Shown in pieces: positions 51,670 to 60,810 of a stretch of 64,000 bases of DNA. Within the stretch, counting starts at the first letter, position 1. Each line of letters starts with the position of its first letter. The notes beneath the pieces are model-generated. The model was given only the letters and a program-made list of their open reading frames with translations, did not search any database and had not been told where the DNA came from. This stretch comes from Vogesella oryzae (GTDB lineage: Bacteria > Pseudomonadota > Gammaproteobacteria > Burkholderiales > Chromobacteriaceae): positions 48,026 to 112,025 of the forward strand of contig NZ_CADEPL010000052.1 of assembly GCF_902829295.1 (NCBI RefSeq), given 5' to 3'. Position numbers and translations under genes: made by a program.

Positions 51670-52644
51670 TCAGACCGGCGCCTGTTGCAGCTGTTGCAGG
51701 CTGGCCTGCATCTGGCGGCAGATGTCGGCCTGCAGTTCGCCTTTTGCCACCGCCTGTTCGGCAATGCCGACGCGGCGGGTGGCGGCCTGCTGCATGGCCT
51801 GCATCGCCGCCTGCACCTGTAGCGTGCGCGCCAGCCCTTGTTCCGCATCCGCCTTGGCCTGCGCGACACTGCCGCCGGCCTGTTGCGAGGTGTGGTGGAA
51901 GGCCTGGGCGATGCTGCCGATTTCCTTGCTGGAGCTGTTGACGCGTTCGGCCAGCTTGCGCACCTCGTCGGCTACCACGGCAAAGCCGCGCCCGCTTTCG
52001 CCGGCGCGCGCCGCCTCGATGGCGGCATTGAGCGCCAGCAGATTGGTCTGGCTGGCAATGTCCTGGATGGTGTCAACCAGCCGGCCGATCTGCTCCGATT
52101 GCAGCGTCAGCTCGGCAAATACTTCGCTGCTGCGCTGCGCGCCGGCGACCAGCTCGGCAATGATGGCGGCGGTGTCGCTGACATCCTGGGTGTGGCCGGC
52201 CACGGCGTGGCTGGACTGTCGCGCGATGTCGCAGGCACCTCTGGCATGCAGCACATGCTGCTCGATCATGCTCGCCATCTCCTCGCCATGTTGCTGCAGC
52301 CGTTGCAGCAGGCTCTGCTGCTGCGCCTGCCAGGCCGCGAAGCGCTGCTCGGCGGTAGTCACAGGGTTAGCCGCAGGCGCGGCCAACTGTTGCTGCAACT
52401 GCCACTGCTGCAGTGCCTGCTGTTCGGCCTGCTGCAACAGCTGCGGCAGTCGCTGATTCAGTTGCTGCAGCTGTTGCCGCGTCTGCCACCAGCCCAGCAG
52501 GGCCAGCAGCAGAACCGCGGCCAGCGCCGGTGCCAGCAGGGCCGGCTGGTAGGCGCACAGCGCCAGTGCCGGCAGGCCGGCCAGCAGCAGCCAGTCATAG
52601 CGCGGGCGCTGGGTCAGGGCCAACTGGTGTTGCGGTGAACTCAT
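51670..52644 (-). CDS. Short methyl-accepting chemotaxis-like protein lacking a sensor domain
   Basis: 324 residues. Two adjacent N-terminal membrane segments (about 18-52), a Gln-rich coiled coil (about 53-120), then the receptor signalling tip [20 protein letters not shown] with [22 protein letters not shown] following (quoted in parts). There is no periplasmic ligand domain and no HAMP. It may sense through the membrane, or relay from partners. It starts with a good GGAGG site. Confidence 0.88.
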   Translation of the reverse strand: MSSPQHQLALTQRPRYDWLLLAGLPALALCAYQPALLAPALAAVLLLALLGWWQTRQQLQQLNQRLPQLLQQAEQQALQQWQLQQQLAAPAANPVTTAEQRFAAWQAQQQSLLQRLQQHGEEMASMIEQHVLHARGACDIARQSSHAVAGHTQDVSDTAAIIAELVAGAQRSSEVFAELTLQSEQIGRLVDTIQDIASQTNLLALNAAIEAARAGESGRGFAVVADEVRKLAERVNSSSKEIGSIAQAFHHTSQQAGGSVAQAKADAEQGLARTLQVQAAMQAMQQAATRRVGIAEQAVAKGELQADICRQMQASLQQLQQAPV

Positions 52645-52680
52645 CGGGATTTCCTCCGTGCTGATCTGTGGCCGTGCTGT

Positions 52681-54447
52681 TTACAGCGCTGCCAGCGGAT
52701 AGTCGCAGACCGCCGCGCCCCCATCCTGCAGACTGTGCAGCCAGGCTTCGGCCTGCGGCAGTTGATGGCTGTAGTAGAAGCGTGCCAGCGCGATGATGCC
52801 GGCCTGGTAGTCGTCATGGGCGCTGTCCAGCTGCTGCGCGGCCAACAGCGCGGCCTTGCCCAGTTGCCAGGCGCCGGCAATGCCGCCGCACAGTTGCAGG
52901 AACGGCACCGCTACCGCCAGCGCGCTGGCCGGCTCCTGTTGCAGCATCTGCGCACCGGCCTGCTGCAGCACGTTGGCCGCAGCGGCGAGGCGCTGCCCCA
53001 GTGCTGCCAGCGCAGGTTGTGCTAGCAGCGCGCTGGCGGTGGCCAGCATCTGCTGCTGCAGCGCCTGCAGCGCGGCACCCTGATCGCGCACCAGCTTGCG
53101 GCCAACCAGATCGGCGGCCTGGATACCGGTGGTGCCTTCGTAAATGGTGGTGACGCGGGCGTCGCGCAGTTGCTGGGCGATGCCGGTTTCCTCGATAAAG
53201 CCGCTGCCGCCGAATACCTGCACCGCCAGATTGCTCAGTTCGACCCCGGTTTCGGTGCCCCAGCCCTTGGCCACCGGCACCAGCAGTTCAGCTTGCTGCT
53301 GTGCCGCCGTGGCGGCGGCCGCATCCGGCTGGCGATGGGCGCGGTCCAGCAGGCTGGCCAGGTGGTAGATCAGCAGCCGGGTGGCCAGCAGCCGCGCACG
53401 CATGCCCAGCAGCATGCGCTTCACGTCCGGGTGCTGGATGATGGCGCCGGCGGCCGGCGCACCGGGGGCGCGGCCCTGTACCCGCTCGCGGGCATAGGCA
53501 ACGGCATGCTGGTAGGCGCGCTCGCCCAGCCCCACACCCTGCAGCGCCACGCTCAGCCGCGCCTCGTTCATCATCACGAACATCGCCTCCAGCCCGCGAT
53601 TAGGCTGGCCGATCAGGTAGCCGGTGGCGCCGCCCTGTTCGCCGTACACCAGCGTGCAGGTTGGGCTGCCGTGCAGGCCCAGCTTGTGCTCGATCGATAC
53701 GCACTGGATGTCGTTGCGCGCGCCCGGTTCGCCGGCGGCATCCGGCAGGAACTTGGGCACCAGAAACAGCGAGATGCCCTTGCTGCCGGCCGGCGCATCC
53801 GGCAGCCGCGCCAGCACCAGGTGCACGATGTTGGCCGCCATGTCGTGCTCGCCGTAGGAGATGAAAATCTTCTGGCCGAACAGCCGGTAGCTGCCATCGG
53901 CGTGCGGCTCGGCGCGGGTGCGCAGCGCGCCAAGATCGGAGCCGGCCTGCGGCTCGGTCAGGTCCATCGCTGCGCTCCATTCGCCGCTGACCAGCTTGGG
54001 CAGGTAGCAGGCCTGCAGCGCCGGGCTGGCGGCGCGCAGCAACGATTCGGTGGCGCCCACCGCCAGTGTCGGCAGCATGTTGAAGGCGAGGTTGGCCGCA
54101 TGCCACATTTCCCCCACCGGCGTGGCCAGCGACTTGGGTAGTGCCTGGCCGCCGTACTCCTGTGGTAGCTCCAGCCCCACCCAGCCGGCCTCGGCAAACT
54201 GGCGATAAGCTTCGGTCCAGCCGTCCGGGGTGATGACCTTGCCCTGCTGCCAGCGGCAACCCTGCAGGTCACCAACGCGGTTGAGCGGCGTCAGTACGTT
54301 TTCGGCAAAGCGGGCGGCCTCTTCCAGCACCGCATCGGCCAGCTCCGGCGATAGTTCCTCGCAGCCGGGCAGCTGGCTCAGTTGTGCGAAATCCTGTACC
54401 TGCAGCGCGAAGCGGATGTCGCGCAGCGGGGCGTGATAATGCGTCAT
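52681..54447 (-). CDS. Acyl-CoA dehydrogenase of the hydroxycinnamate cluster
   Basis: 588 residues from the ATG at 54447. Acyl-CoA dehydrogenase motifs MDLTEPQAGSDLGALRT and FGGSGFIEETGIAQQLRDAR, with a C-terminal extension as in DmdC-like family members. It is last in the operon ech-vdh-fcs-thiolase-acd. The same order is known in Pseudomonas ferulate loci, where acd and aat appear dispensable for the main route; its substrate is uncertain. Confidence 0.87.
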   Translation of the reverse strand: MTHYHAPLRDIRFALQVQDFAQLSQLPGCEELSPELADAVLEEAARFAENVLTPLNRVGDLQGCRWQQGKVITPDGWTEAYRQFAEAGWVGLELPQEYGGQALPKSLATPVGEMWHAANLAFNMLPTLAVGATESLLRAASPALQACYLPKLVSGEWSAAMDLTEPQAGSDLGALRTRAEPHADGSYRLFGQKIFISYGEHDMAANIVHLVLARLPDAPAGSKGISLFLVPKFLPDAAGEPGARNDIQCVSIEHKLGLHGSPTCTLVYGEQGGATGYLIGQPNRGLEAMFVMMNEARLSVALQGVGLGERAYQHAVAYARERVQGRAPGAPAAGAIIQHPDVKRMLLGMRARLLATRLLIYHLASLLDRAHRQPDAAAATAAQQQAELLVPVAKGWGTETGVELSNLAVQVFGGSGFIEETGIAQQLRDARVTTIYEGTTGIQAADLVGRKLVRDQGAALQALQQQMLATASALLAQPALAALGQRLAAAANVLQQAGAQMLQQEPASALAVAVPFLQLCGGIAGAWQLGKAALLAAQQLDSAHDDYQAGIIALARFYYSHQLPQAEAWLHSLQDGGAAVCDYPLAAL

Positions 54448-54496
54448 GACATAGTCCTTGATGGGCGCCGCCGGTTGCGGCGGTCGGTGCGACAGT

Positions 54497-55744
54497 TCAG
54501 CCGCAAGCGGGGTTTTCCAGCAGCAGGGCAATGCCCTGGCCACCGCCGATGCAGGCGCTGGCAATGCCAAAGCGGCCGTTGCAGCGCTGTAGTTCGCGCG
54601 CCAGCGTGATGCTCAGGCGCAGGCCGCTGGCGGCCAGCGGGTGGCCGATGGCGATGGCGCCGCCGTTGACGTTGACGCGCTGGTGGTCGAGCCCCAGCTC
54701 CTGCATCACCGCGAGGCATTGCGCGCCAAACGCTTCGTTGATCTCGAAACGGTCGATGTCGGCCAGCGACAGGCCGCTACCTTGCAGCAGCCGGCGGATG
54801 GCCGGTGCCGGGCCGATGCCCATGATTTCCGGTGGCACGCCGATGACTGCGCCGGCGACGATACGGGCAAGCGGCGCGCAGTGGTGCTGTTGGCGATAGT
54901 CGCCACTGGCGACCAGTGCAGCGGCGGCACCATCGACAATGGCGGAACTGTTGCCGGCGGTTTGGACACCGCCAAAGGCGGGGCGAATGCGGGCCAGTTC
55001 GGCATAGGGCGACGGGCGCAGGTGGCTGTCCGTGGTCACGCGGCCATGGCCGGCCGCCAGCTTCAGACGCCGTGGCTGGTAGCCCGCCAGCTCGAACATG
55101 CAGTTGTCGATGGCGCATAGCTCGCCGTCAAAGAAGCCGGCCTCGCGTGCGGCCAGCGCCCGGTGGAAACTGGCCTCGGCAAAGCGGTCCACCTGTTCGC
55201 GCGGGATGCCGTACTGGCGTGCCAGCTTCTCGGCGGTGTCACCCATGCTGACGTTGGCCGCAGGGTCGAACAGCGCTTCCCACAGAAAGTCCTTGAACTC
55301 GACCTGTCCCAGGCGGAAGCCGCCGCGATGGCCGTAGGCGGCGATCGGATTGCGCGACATCGATTCCGCGCCGACGCACAGCCCCAGGGCGATCTGTCCC
55401 AACGTGATGCGGTCGGCGGCCTGCAGCAGCAGTTCGATGCCGGTGCCGCACACCCGCTGCGTCAGCGTGGCCGGGGTGGTGAGGTCGGTGCCGGCATACA
55501 GCGCGATATGGCGCGGCAGCATGTAGGCATCAAAACTGGCCTGCGCCATATTGCCGGCGAATACGTGGCCGACATCGCCGGCCGGAATGCCGGCGCTGGC
55601 GAGGGTGGCGCGGGCGGCATGGATGCCGAGGTCGGTGGGCGACACCGCCGCCAGCGCGCCGTTGTAATCGACAAACGGCGTGCGCTGGCCGTGCAGCAGC
55701 CAGATGTCGGCATAAGACGAAAACACGCCTGCGTGCTTGAGCAT
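54497..55744 (-). CDS. Beta-ketothiolase of the hydroxycinnamate cluster
   Basis: 415 residues. Nucleophilic Cys99 in TQRVCGTG, NEAFGAQ, GGAIAIGHPLAASG with the catalytic His, and CIGGGQG with the second Cys. It would serve a beta-oxidative branch of phenylpropanoid breakdown or acetoacetyl-CoA metabolism. ATG 55744 has AAGGAAA upstream. 154 nt separate it from fcs. Confidence 0.9.
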   Translation of the reverse strand: MLKHAGVFSSYADIWLLHGQRTPFVDYNGALAAVSPTDLGIHAARATLASAGIPAGDVGHVFAGNMAQASFDAYMLPRHIALYAGTDLTTPATLTQRVCGTGIELLLQAADRITLGQIALGLCVGAESMSRNPIAAYGHRGGFRLGQVEFKDFLWEALFDPAANVSMGDTAEKLARQYGIPREQVDRFAEASFHRALAAREAGFFDGELCAIDNCMFELAGYQPRRLKLAAGHGRVTTDSHLRPSPYAELARIRPAFGGVQTAGNSSAIVDGAAAALVASGDYRQQHHCAPLARIVAGAVIGVPPEIMGIGPAPAIRRLLQGSGLSLADIDRFEINEAFGAQCLAVMQELGLDHQRVNVNGGAIAIGHPLAASGLRLSITLARELQRCNGRFGIASACIGGGQGIALLLENPACG

Positions 55745-55770
55745 GATGCGTTTCCTTGTCGGGTAGAAAG

Positions 55771-55792
55771 ACCGCGCCCGGCAGGGCGCGGT
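55771..55792. repeat. Intercistronic hairpin between fcs and the thiolase gene
   Basis: ACCGCGCCC-GGCA-GGGCGCGGT, nine perfect pairs with a 4-nt loop and no T run. Possibly an mRNA-processing or stability element within the operon; no terminator function is supported. Confidence 0.55.
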
Positions 55793-55898
55793 GAAGTTAC
55801 CGGCGGCAGTCGCCCGCGGTCCGGCGGCACACACCCCTGTGGCCGGGCGCGGGGCGCCCGTGTGCCGATACCGTGGCCACTGCCGCGGGTGAGCGGGG

Positions 55899-57770
55899 CT
55901 AGTGCGCGCTGGGGACCGGCCGTACTTGCAGCGGATGCTGTTCCAGGTACAGCGCTTCCACCGCCTGCGAGCGCCGGGCCAGCACCGCGCGCTGGTTGAT
56001 GGAGCCCTTGTCGGTGATCTCGCCGTGGTCGATAGACGGCGGCTCGTCCAGCAGGCACAGCCGTGCGATGCGGGTGGCGGAGCCGGTCACGCCGCGATTG
56101 AGCTGTTGCAGCAGGCAGCCGAAGAACGCCTGCACCGCATCGCTGGCCAGTACCGTCGCCGCCGGGGTGTTGGCCGGCAGGGCGGCCAACCTGGCGCACT
56201 GGTCCAGCCGCGGGAAGATCATCACCCCGATGTCGTCACGGTTGAGGCCGGTGATGACCGCATCCTGCACATAGGGCGCACCGTCGCTGATGATGCGCGC
56301 GCGCAGCGGGCCGACACTGACGAAGGTGCCGGAGCTGAGCTTGAAGTCCTCGGTGATGCGGCCGTCGAACATCAGCCCCAGTGCCGGCTCTTCCGGATTG
56401 ACGAAGCGCAGCGCGTCGCCGGAGCAGTAAAAGCCGTCCTCGTCGAACGCCGCCGCCGTCAGCTCGGCATCGCGCCAGTAGCCGCCCATCACGTGCGGTC
56501 CGCGAAAGCGCGCTTCCAGCTTGCCGTCGCTGGGCACCAGCTTGACTTCGACTCCGGGCGCCGGCTGGCCGACGTAGCCGGCCATCATCAGCGAGCCGGT
56601 GGCGAAGGTGCACGACGGCGAGGTCTCGGTCATGCCCAGCCCGGCCATGATGCGGATCCGTTCGCCGCAGTGCTGCTCGGAGACGCGCTCCAGCCGGTCC
56701 CACGCCGCCTGCGACAGGCCGGCGCCGGCAAAGAAGAACAGCTTCACGCGGGCAAAGAAGCTGTCGCGCAGCGCGGCGTCCTCTTCCAGTGCCTCGGTCA
56801 GCATCTCCCAGCCCTTGGGCACGTTGAAGTACACCGTGGGCGAGATCTCGCGCAGGTTGGCCAGCGTGGCGGCAAAGTCGCGCTCGGTGGGCTTGCCGTC
56901 GTCGATGTAGTAGCTGCCGCCGTTGTACAGCGCGATGCCGACGTTATGGCTGCCGCCAAAAGTGTGGTTCCACGGCAGCCAGTCCACCAGCACCGGCGGT
57001 TCGCTGCCAAAGAACGGCATGGTCTGGCGCAGCATCTGCTGGTTGCTGCACAGCATGCGATGCGTGCACGGCACCGCCTTGGGCAGCTTGGTGGAACCGG
57101 AGGTAAACAGGAACTTGGCGATGTCGTCGGCCGTGACGTTGGCCGCCTGCTGGTCGATGTCGCGCGGCTCGGTATCCAGCAGGCTGGCAAAGCGGCTGCA
57201 GCGCCGGCCCGGCACCTCGCCGCTGGCCAGCACCAGTTCCAGTTCGGCCGGCACCACCTGCAGGATGGCGCGGGCGTAGGCATTGCCGTCGCTGGCGTAC
57301 ACCAGGCCCGGGGTCAGCTTGGCGATGATGTGCGCCAGCTTGTCCGGGTTGTTGGCCAGCAGCGAGTAGGCAGGCGATACCGGGCAGTACGGCACGCCGG
57401 CCAGCATGGCGCCCATGGCCAGCTGCAGATGTTCCAGATCGTTGCCGGACAGGATCAACAGCGGCTGCTGCGGCGACAGGCCGCGGTCGCGCAGCGCCTG
57501 ACCAATGGCGCGGGCACGTTGCAGCATGTCGGCGTAGCTGATGTGCTGCCACTGGCCGTCGGCGCCGCGGCGCGCGACCAGCGTGCGCTGCGGATGGCTG
57601 GCGGCGCCCTGCAGCAGGCAGTCGAACAGCCGTGCCGGGTAGGGGCCCAGCGGTTCGGACGAGCCCAGCAGCCAGCTGCCGTCCAGCCGGTGCTGGTAGC
57701 GCAGCTCGGCCTGGCCGATATCGACGGCGCGATAGCGCAACGCCGTCGCGTGCTTCGATGCGATAGGCAT
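55899..57770 (-). CDS. fcs: Feruloyl-CoA synthetase
   Basis: 623 residues from the ATG at 57770. AMP-forming ligase motifs LFTSGSTKLPKAV, GLGMTETSP and YWRDAELT with FDGRITEDFKLSSG at the C-terminal hinge. Activates ferulate, p-coumarate or caffeate. It lies 11 nt after vdh. The context with ech and vdh makes the substrate class secure. Confidence 0.92.
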   Translation of the reverse strand: MPIASKHATALRYRAVDIGQAELRYQHRLDGSWLLGSSEPLGPYPARLFDCLLQGAASHPQRTLVARRGADGQWQHISYADMLQRARAIGQALRDRGLSPQQPLLILSGNDLEHLQLAMGAMLAGVPYCPVSPAYSLLANNPDKLAHIIAKLTPGLVYASDGNAYARAILQVVPAELELVLASGEVPGRRCSRFASLLDTEPRDIDQQAANVTADDIAKFLFTSGSTKLPKAVPCTHRMLCSNQQMLRQTMPFFGSEPPVLVDWLPWNHTFGGSHNVGIALYNGGSYYIDDGKPTERDFAATLANLREISPTVYFNVPKGWEMLTEALEEDAALRDSFFARVKLFFFAGAGLSQAAWDRLERVSEQHCGERIRIMAGLGMTETSPSCTFATGSLMMAGYVGQPAPGVEVKLVPSDGKLEARFRGPHVMGGYWRDAELTAAAFDEDGFYCSGDALRFVNPEEPALGLMFDGRITEDFKLSSGTFVSVGPLRARIISDGAPYVQDAVITGLNRDDIGVMIFPRLDQCARLAALPANTPAATVLASDAVQAFFGCLLQQLNRGVTGSATRIARLCLLDEPPSIDHGEITDKGSINQRAVLARRSQAVEALYLEQHPLQVRPVPSAH

Positions 57771-57781
57771 GGCGGCTCCCG

Positions 57782-59236
57782 TCAGATCGGATAGTGGCGC
57801 GGCGTGTGCTGGATGGTGATCCAGCGCAGCTCGGTGAATTCGTTGACCGAGGCCTTGCCGCCGAAACGGCCATATCCGCTGGCCTTGACGCCGCCGAACG
57901 GCATCTGTGCCTCGTCGTGTACCGTCGGGCCGTTGATGTGGCAAATGCCGGATTCGATGCGCTCGGCTACTTGCATGGCGCGGCTGATGTCGCGGCTGAA
58001 CACGGCGGCCGACAGGCCGTACTCGCTGTCATTGGCCAGACGAATGGCGTCCTCGTCACCGCGGCAGCGGATGATGCCGACAATCGGGGCAAACGATTCA
58101 TCGCGGTACAGCGCCATCGCGGCGGTGACACCGTCGATCACCGCCGGCTGCATGATGCAGCCGTCGCTGTGCAGCGGGCCGGTGGTCAGGCTGGCACCAT
58201 GCGCCACGGCATCCTCGACCAGACGGTAGGCATGCTCGACGGTGTGGATGTCGGCCAGGGCGCCCAGCGGGGTGTTGCCATCGGCCGGGTTGCCGGCGCG
58301 CAGGCTCTGGGCCTTGCGGGTGAAGCGGGCAACGAATTCATCGGCGATACGTTCGTCCACGATGATGCGTTCGGTGGACATGCAAATCTGCCCCTGGTTG
58401 AAGAAGGCGCCAAAGGCGGCGGCTTCTACCGCAGCGTCGAGGTCGGCATCGTCCAGCACCAGCAAGGGGTTCTTGCCACCCAGTTCCAGCAGTACCGGCT
58501 TCAGGTACTTGGCCCCCAGCGCGGCGATGATGCGGCCAACCTTGGTAGAACCGGTGAAGTTCACGCGCTTGACGGCCGGATGGGCAACCAGACGTTCCAC
58601 CACGCTGGCCGCATCCTGCGGGGCGTTGCTGATGACATTGACCACGCCAGCCGGGAAGCCGGCTTCGTGCAGCACTTCGCCGATCAGGCCGTGCAGGGCA
58701 GGGCACAGCTCGGAGCTTTTCAGGATCACGGTATTGCCGCAGGCCAGCGGCATGGCTATGGCGCGAGTGCCAAGGATCACCGGCGCATTCCACGGCGCGA
58801 TGCCGACCACCACGCCGCAGGGACGACGCACGCCCATGGCCATGTTGCCGGGAATGTCGGACGGAATCAGCTCGCCGCCGATCTGGGTGGTCATGCCGGC
58901 GGCTTCGCGCAGGATGCCGGCTGCCAGCATCACGTTGAAGTGGTACCAGCCGGCAATGCTGCCGGCCTCGGCGATGCCGCGCGCCACGAAGTCGCCGGCG
59001 CGGCGTTCCATGATGTCGGCGGCTTTCAGTAGCAAGGCGCGACGCTGGCCCGGTAGCGTGGCGGCCCAGGCCGGGAAGGCGGCGCTGGCGGCGGCCAGGG
59101 CGGCGTCCACGTCTGCGGCGCTGGCGGCGCTGGCAATGCTGGCGACGCTGCCGTTCACCGGGTTGAGACGCTGGAAGGTGGCGTGCTGGTGAGCAGGTTG
59201 GTGCTGACCGTTGATCAGCAGGGAAGATTCGAACAT
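57782..59236 (-). CDS. vdh: Vanillin (hydroxybenzaldehyde) dehydrogenase
   Basis: 484 residues. Aldehyde dehydrogenase motifs GIAPWNAPVILG, VNFTGSTKVGR, LELGGKNPL (catalytic Glu) and NQGQICMSTER (catalytic Cys). Oxidises vanillin made by Ech to vanillate. No vanillate demethylase is in the window, so the pathway continues elsewhere. Confidence 0.93.
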   Translation of the reverse strand: MFESSLLINGQHQPAHQHATFQRLNPVNGSVASIASAASAADVDAALAAASAAFPAWAATLPGQRRALLLKAADIMERRAGDFVARGIAEAGSIAGWYHFNVMLAAGILREAAGMTTQIGGELIPSDIPGNMAMGVRRPCGVVVGIAPWNAPVILGTRAIAMPLACGNTVILKSSELCPALHGLIGEVLHEAGFPAGVVNVISNAPQDAASVVERLVAHPAVKRVNFTGSTKVGRIIAALGAKYLKPVLLELGGKNPLLVLDDADLDAAVEAAAFGAFFNQGQICMSTERIIVDERIADEFVARFTRKAQSLRAGNPADGNTPLGALADIHTVEHAYRLVEDAVAHGASLTTGPLHSDGCIMQPAVIDGVTAAMALYRDESFAPIVGIIRCRGDEDAIRLANDSEYGLSAAVFSRDISRAMQVAERIESGICHINGPTVHDEAQMPFGGVKASGYGRFGGKASVNEFTELRWITIQHTPRHYPI

Positions 59237-59381
59237 AACAGTCTCCTACGCCTCTGTAGCGTGTTGTTTTGTGTTGGCCGCATGGGCCGTGCTGTTGTTA
59301 TGTAAGTTGCCGCTTCGGGACGCAGCCGGCCATCAGGGACAGGCTGGCGCCACGATCAGGATGCGTGTGTACGGGGAAGAA

Positions 59382-60215
59382 TCAGCCGCGCTTGTAGCTT
59401 TGCAGGCCCGGCTTCAGCGTCTTGTCATCGAGGAACTGCTTCAGGCCCTGCGCACGGCCTTGCTCCGGATCGCGACCGTTGCTCTGGTCGAGCTTGGCAT
59501 ACAGGTAGTCTTCGTTCTGCTCCCAGCTCAGTTCGCGGCAGCGCTTGAAGCCATGCTTGGCGTAGCGCAGCACTACCGGGTTCTTTTCCAGCAGCTTGCC
59601 GGCCAGCTTGCGTACTTCGGCACGCAGTTCGCTGCGCGGCACACTCTTGTTCACCAGGCCCATGGCTGCGGCTTCTTTGCCGCTCCAGGTGTCGCCGGTC
59701 ATGATGTAGTACAGCGCCTGGCGATGGCCCATGGTATCGGCCACGGCCTTGCTGACCAGGTTGCCCGGCGGGATGCCCCAGTTGATTTCGGACAGGCCGA
59801 ATACCGCTTCGTCGGCGCAGATGGCCAGGTCGCAGGCCACCAGCGGCGAGAAGGCGCCACCGAAGCACCAGCCGTTAACCATGGCGATGGTCGGCTTGTT
59901 ATAGAAGCGCAGCAGTTTCCATTGCCACTGGCAGGCATCGCGGCGCATGCGTTCCTGGAAGATCTCCGGCTGGCCGTCGGTTTCGCGGAAGTATTCTTTC
60001 AGGTCCATGCCGGCGGTCCAGGACTCGCCGGCGCCGGTCAGTACCAGCACTTGCGCCTCCTGATCCAGCTCCAGGTTTTCCAGCACGTCGATCTTTTCGC
60101 GGTTGAGCGTCGGGCTCATGGCATTGCGTTTGTCCGGGCGGTTCAGGGTAACCCAGGCAATCCCTTCCTGTCCTTCTACCGCCACTGTCTTCCAGCGATC
60201 TGCGTAATTTGCCAT
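59382..60215 (-). CDS. ech: Hydroxycinnamoyl-CoA hydratase-lyase
   Basis: 277 residues. Converts feruloyl-CoA to vanillin and acetyl-CoA. Residues known as catalytic in the Pseudomonas enzyme are all at the same numbers: Tyr75 (KEYFRE), Ser123 (FSPLVACDLA), Glu143 (LSEINWGIPPG) and Tyr239 (DYLYAKLDQS). ATG 60215 has GAGGTGAG; a GTG two codons upstream is less likely. First gene of the operon, divergent from the MarR gene. Confidence 0.96.
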   Translation of the reverse strand: MANYADRWKTVAVEGQEGIAWVTLNRPDKRNAMSPTLNREKIDVLENLELDQEAQVLVLTGAGESWTAGMDLKEYFRETDGQPEIFQERMRRDACQWQWKLLRFYNKPTIAMVNGWCFGGAFSPLVACDLAICADEAVFGLSEINWGIPPGNLVSKAVADTMGHRQALYYIMTGDTWSGKEAAAMGLVNKSVPRSELRAEVRKLAGKLLEKNPVVLRYAKHGFKRCRELSWEQNEDYLYAKLDQSNGRDPEQGRAQGLKQFLDDKTLKPGLQSYKRG

Positions 60216-60244
60216 ACTCACTCACCTCGTCATGGTTAAAAATA

Positions 60245-60265
60245 AATATCAAGCAACCTGATATT
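60245..60265. promoter_or_regulatory. Candidate FerR (MarR) operator 1
   Basis: AATATCA (60245-60251) and TGATATT (60259-60265), perfect inverted arms with a 7-nt spacer AGCAACC, between the divergent ech and MarR genes. The same element recurs at 61816-61836. Confidence 0.7.
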
Positions 60266-60314
60266 GTTTTCATTCTAATCGCCAGTTTTCCGCACTGGCA
60301 AGGATTGTTTTGCA

Positions 60315-60776
60315 ATGAGTAAAGACACTGTGGCGCCCGGCGCCAATGAACGCCCGCTGGGCATTGCCTACCTGATCGGCCGGGTGGATCACATGCTCAG
60401 CCAGCAGCTGCGCGACAGCCTGAAACAACAGGGGCTGACCGTCAGCCAGTACACCATGCTGTCCATGCTGCAGGCGCATGGCCAGCTGTCCAATGCCCAG
60501 CTGGCGGAGCGCTCGATGGTGTCGCCGCAGTCGGCCAACGAGATGGTGAAGATCATGGAAGGCAAGGGCTGGATCGAGCGCGAGCCGGACCCGACTCACG
60601 GCCGCATCATCAATCTGCGGCTCACCGAGACGGCGCTGGCGCTGCTGGTGGCCTGCGATCGCGTGGTGGCGTTGCAGGAGCAGCGCATGCTGGCCGAGGT
60701 GGCCGGCGACGAGCGCCAGCAACTGCAGCGGCTGTTGCGCGCGCTGGTGCGCGGGCTGGATAACTCGGCGGGGTAA
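60315..60776 (+). CDS. ferR: MarR-family regulator, FerR-like
   Basis: 153 residues. Winged helix with LSNAQLAERSMVSPQSANEMVKIMEGKGWIERE (quoted only as recognition helix VSPQSANEMVKIM). Divergent from ech, as are the feruloyl-CoA-responsive FerR/FerC repressors of known ferulate loci. The symbol is by context and family. Confidence 0.85.
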   Translation: MSKDTVAPGANERPLGIAYLIGRVDHMLSQQLRDSLKQQGLTVSQYTMLSMLQAHGQLSNAQLAERSMVSPQSANEMVKIMEGKGWIEREPDPTHGRIINLRLTETALALLVACDRVVALQEQRMLAEVAGDERQQLQRLLRALVRGLDNSAG

Positions 60777-60810
60777 GCGGCATGGCGTGCAATGAGTGCA
60801 GGAGCAGGGC

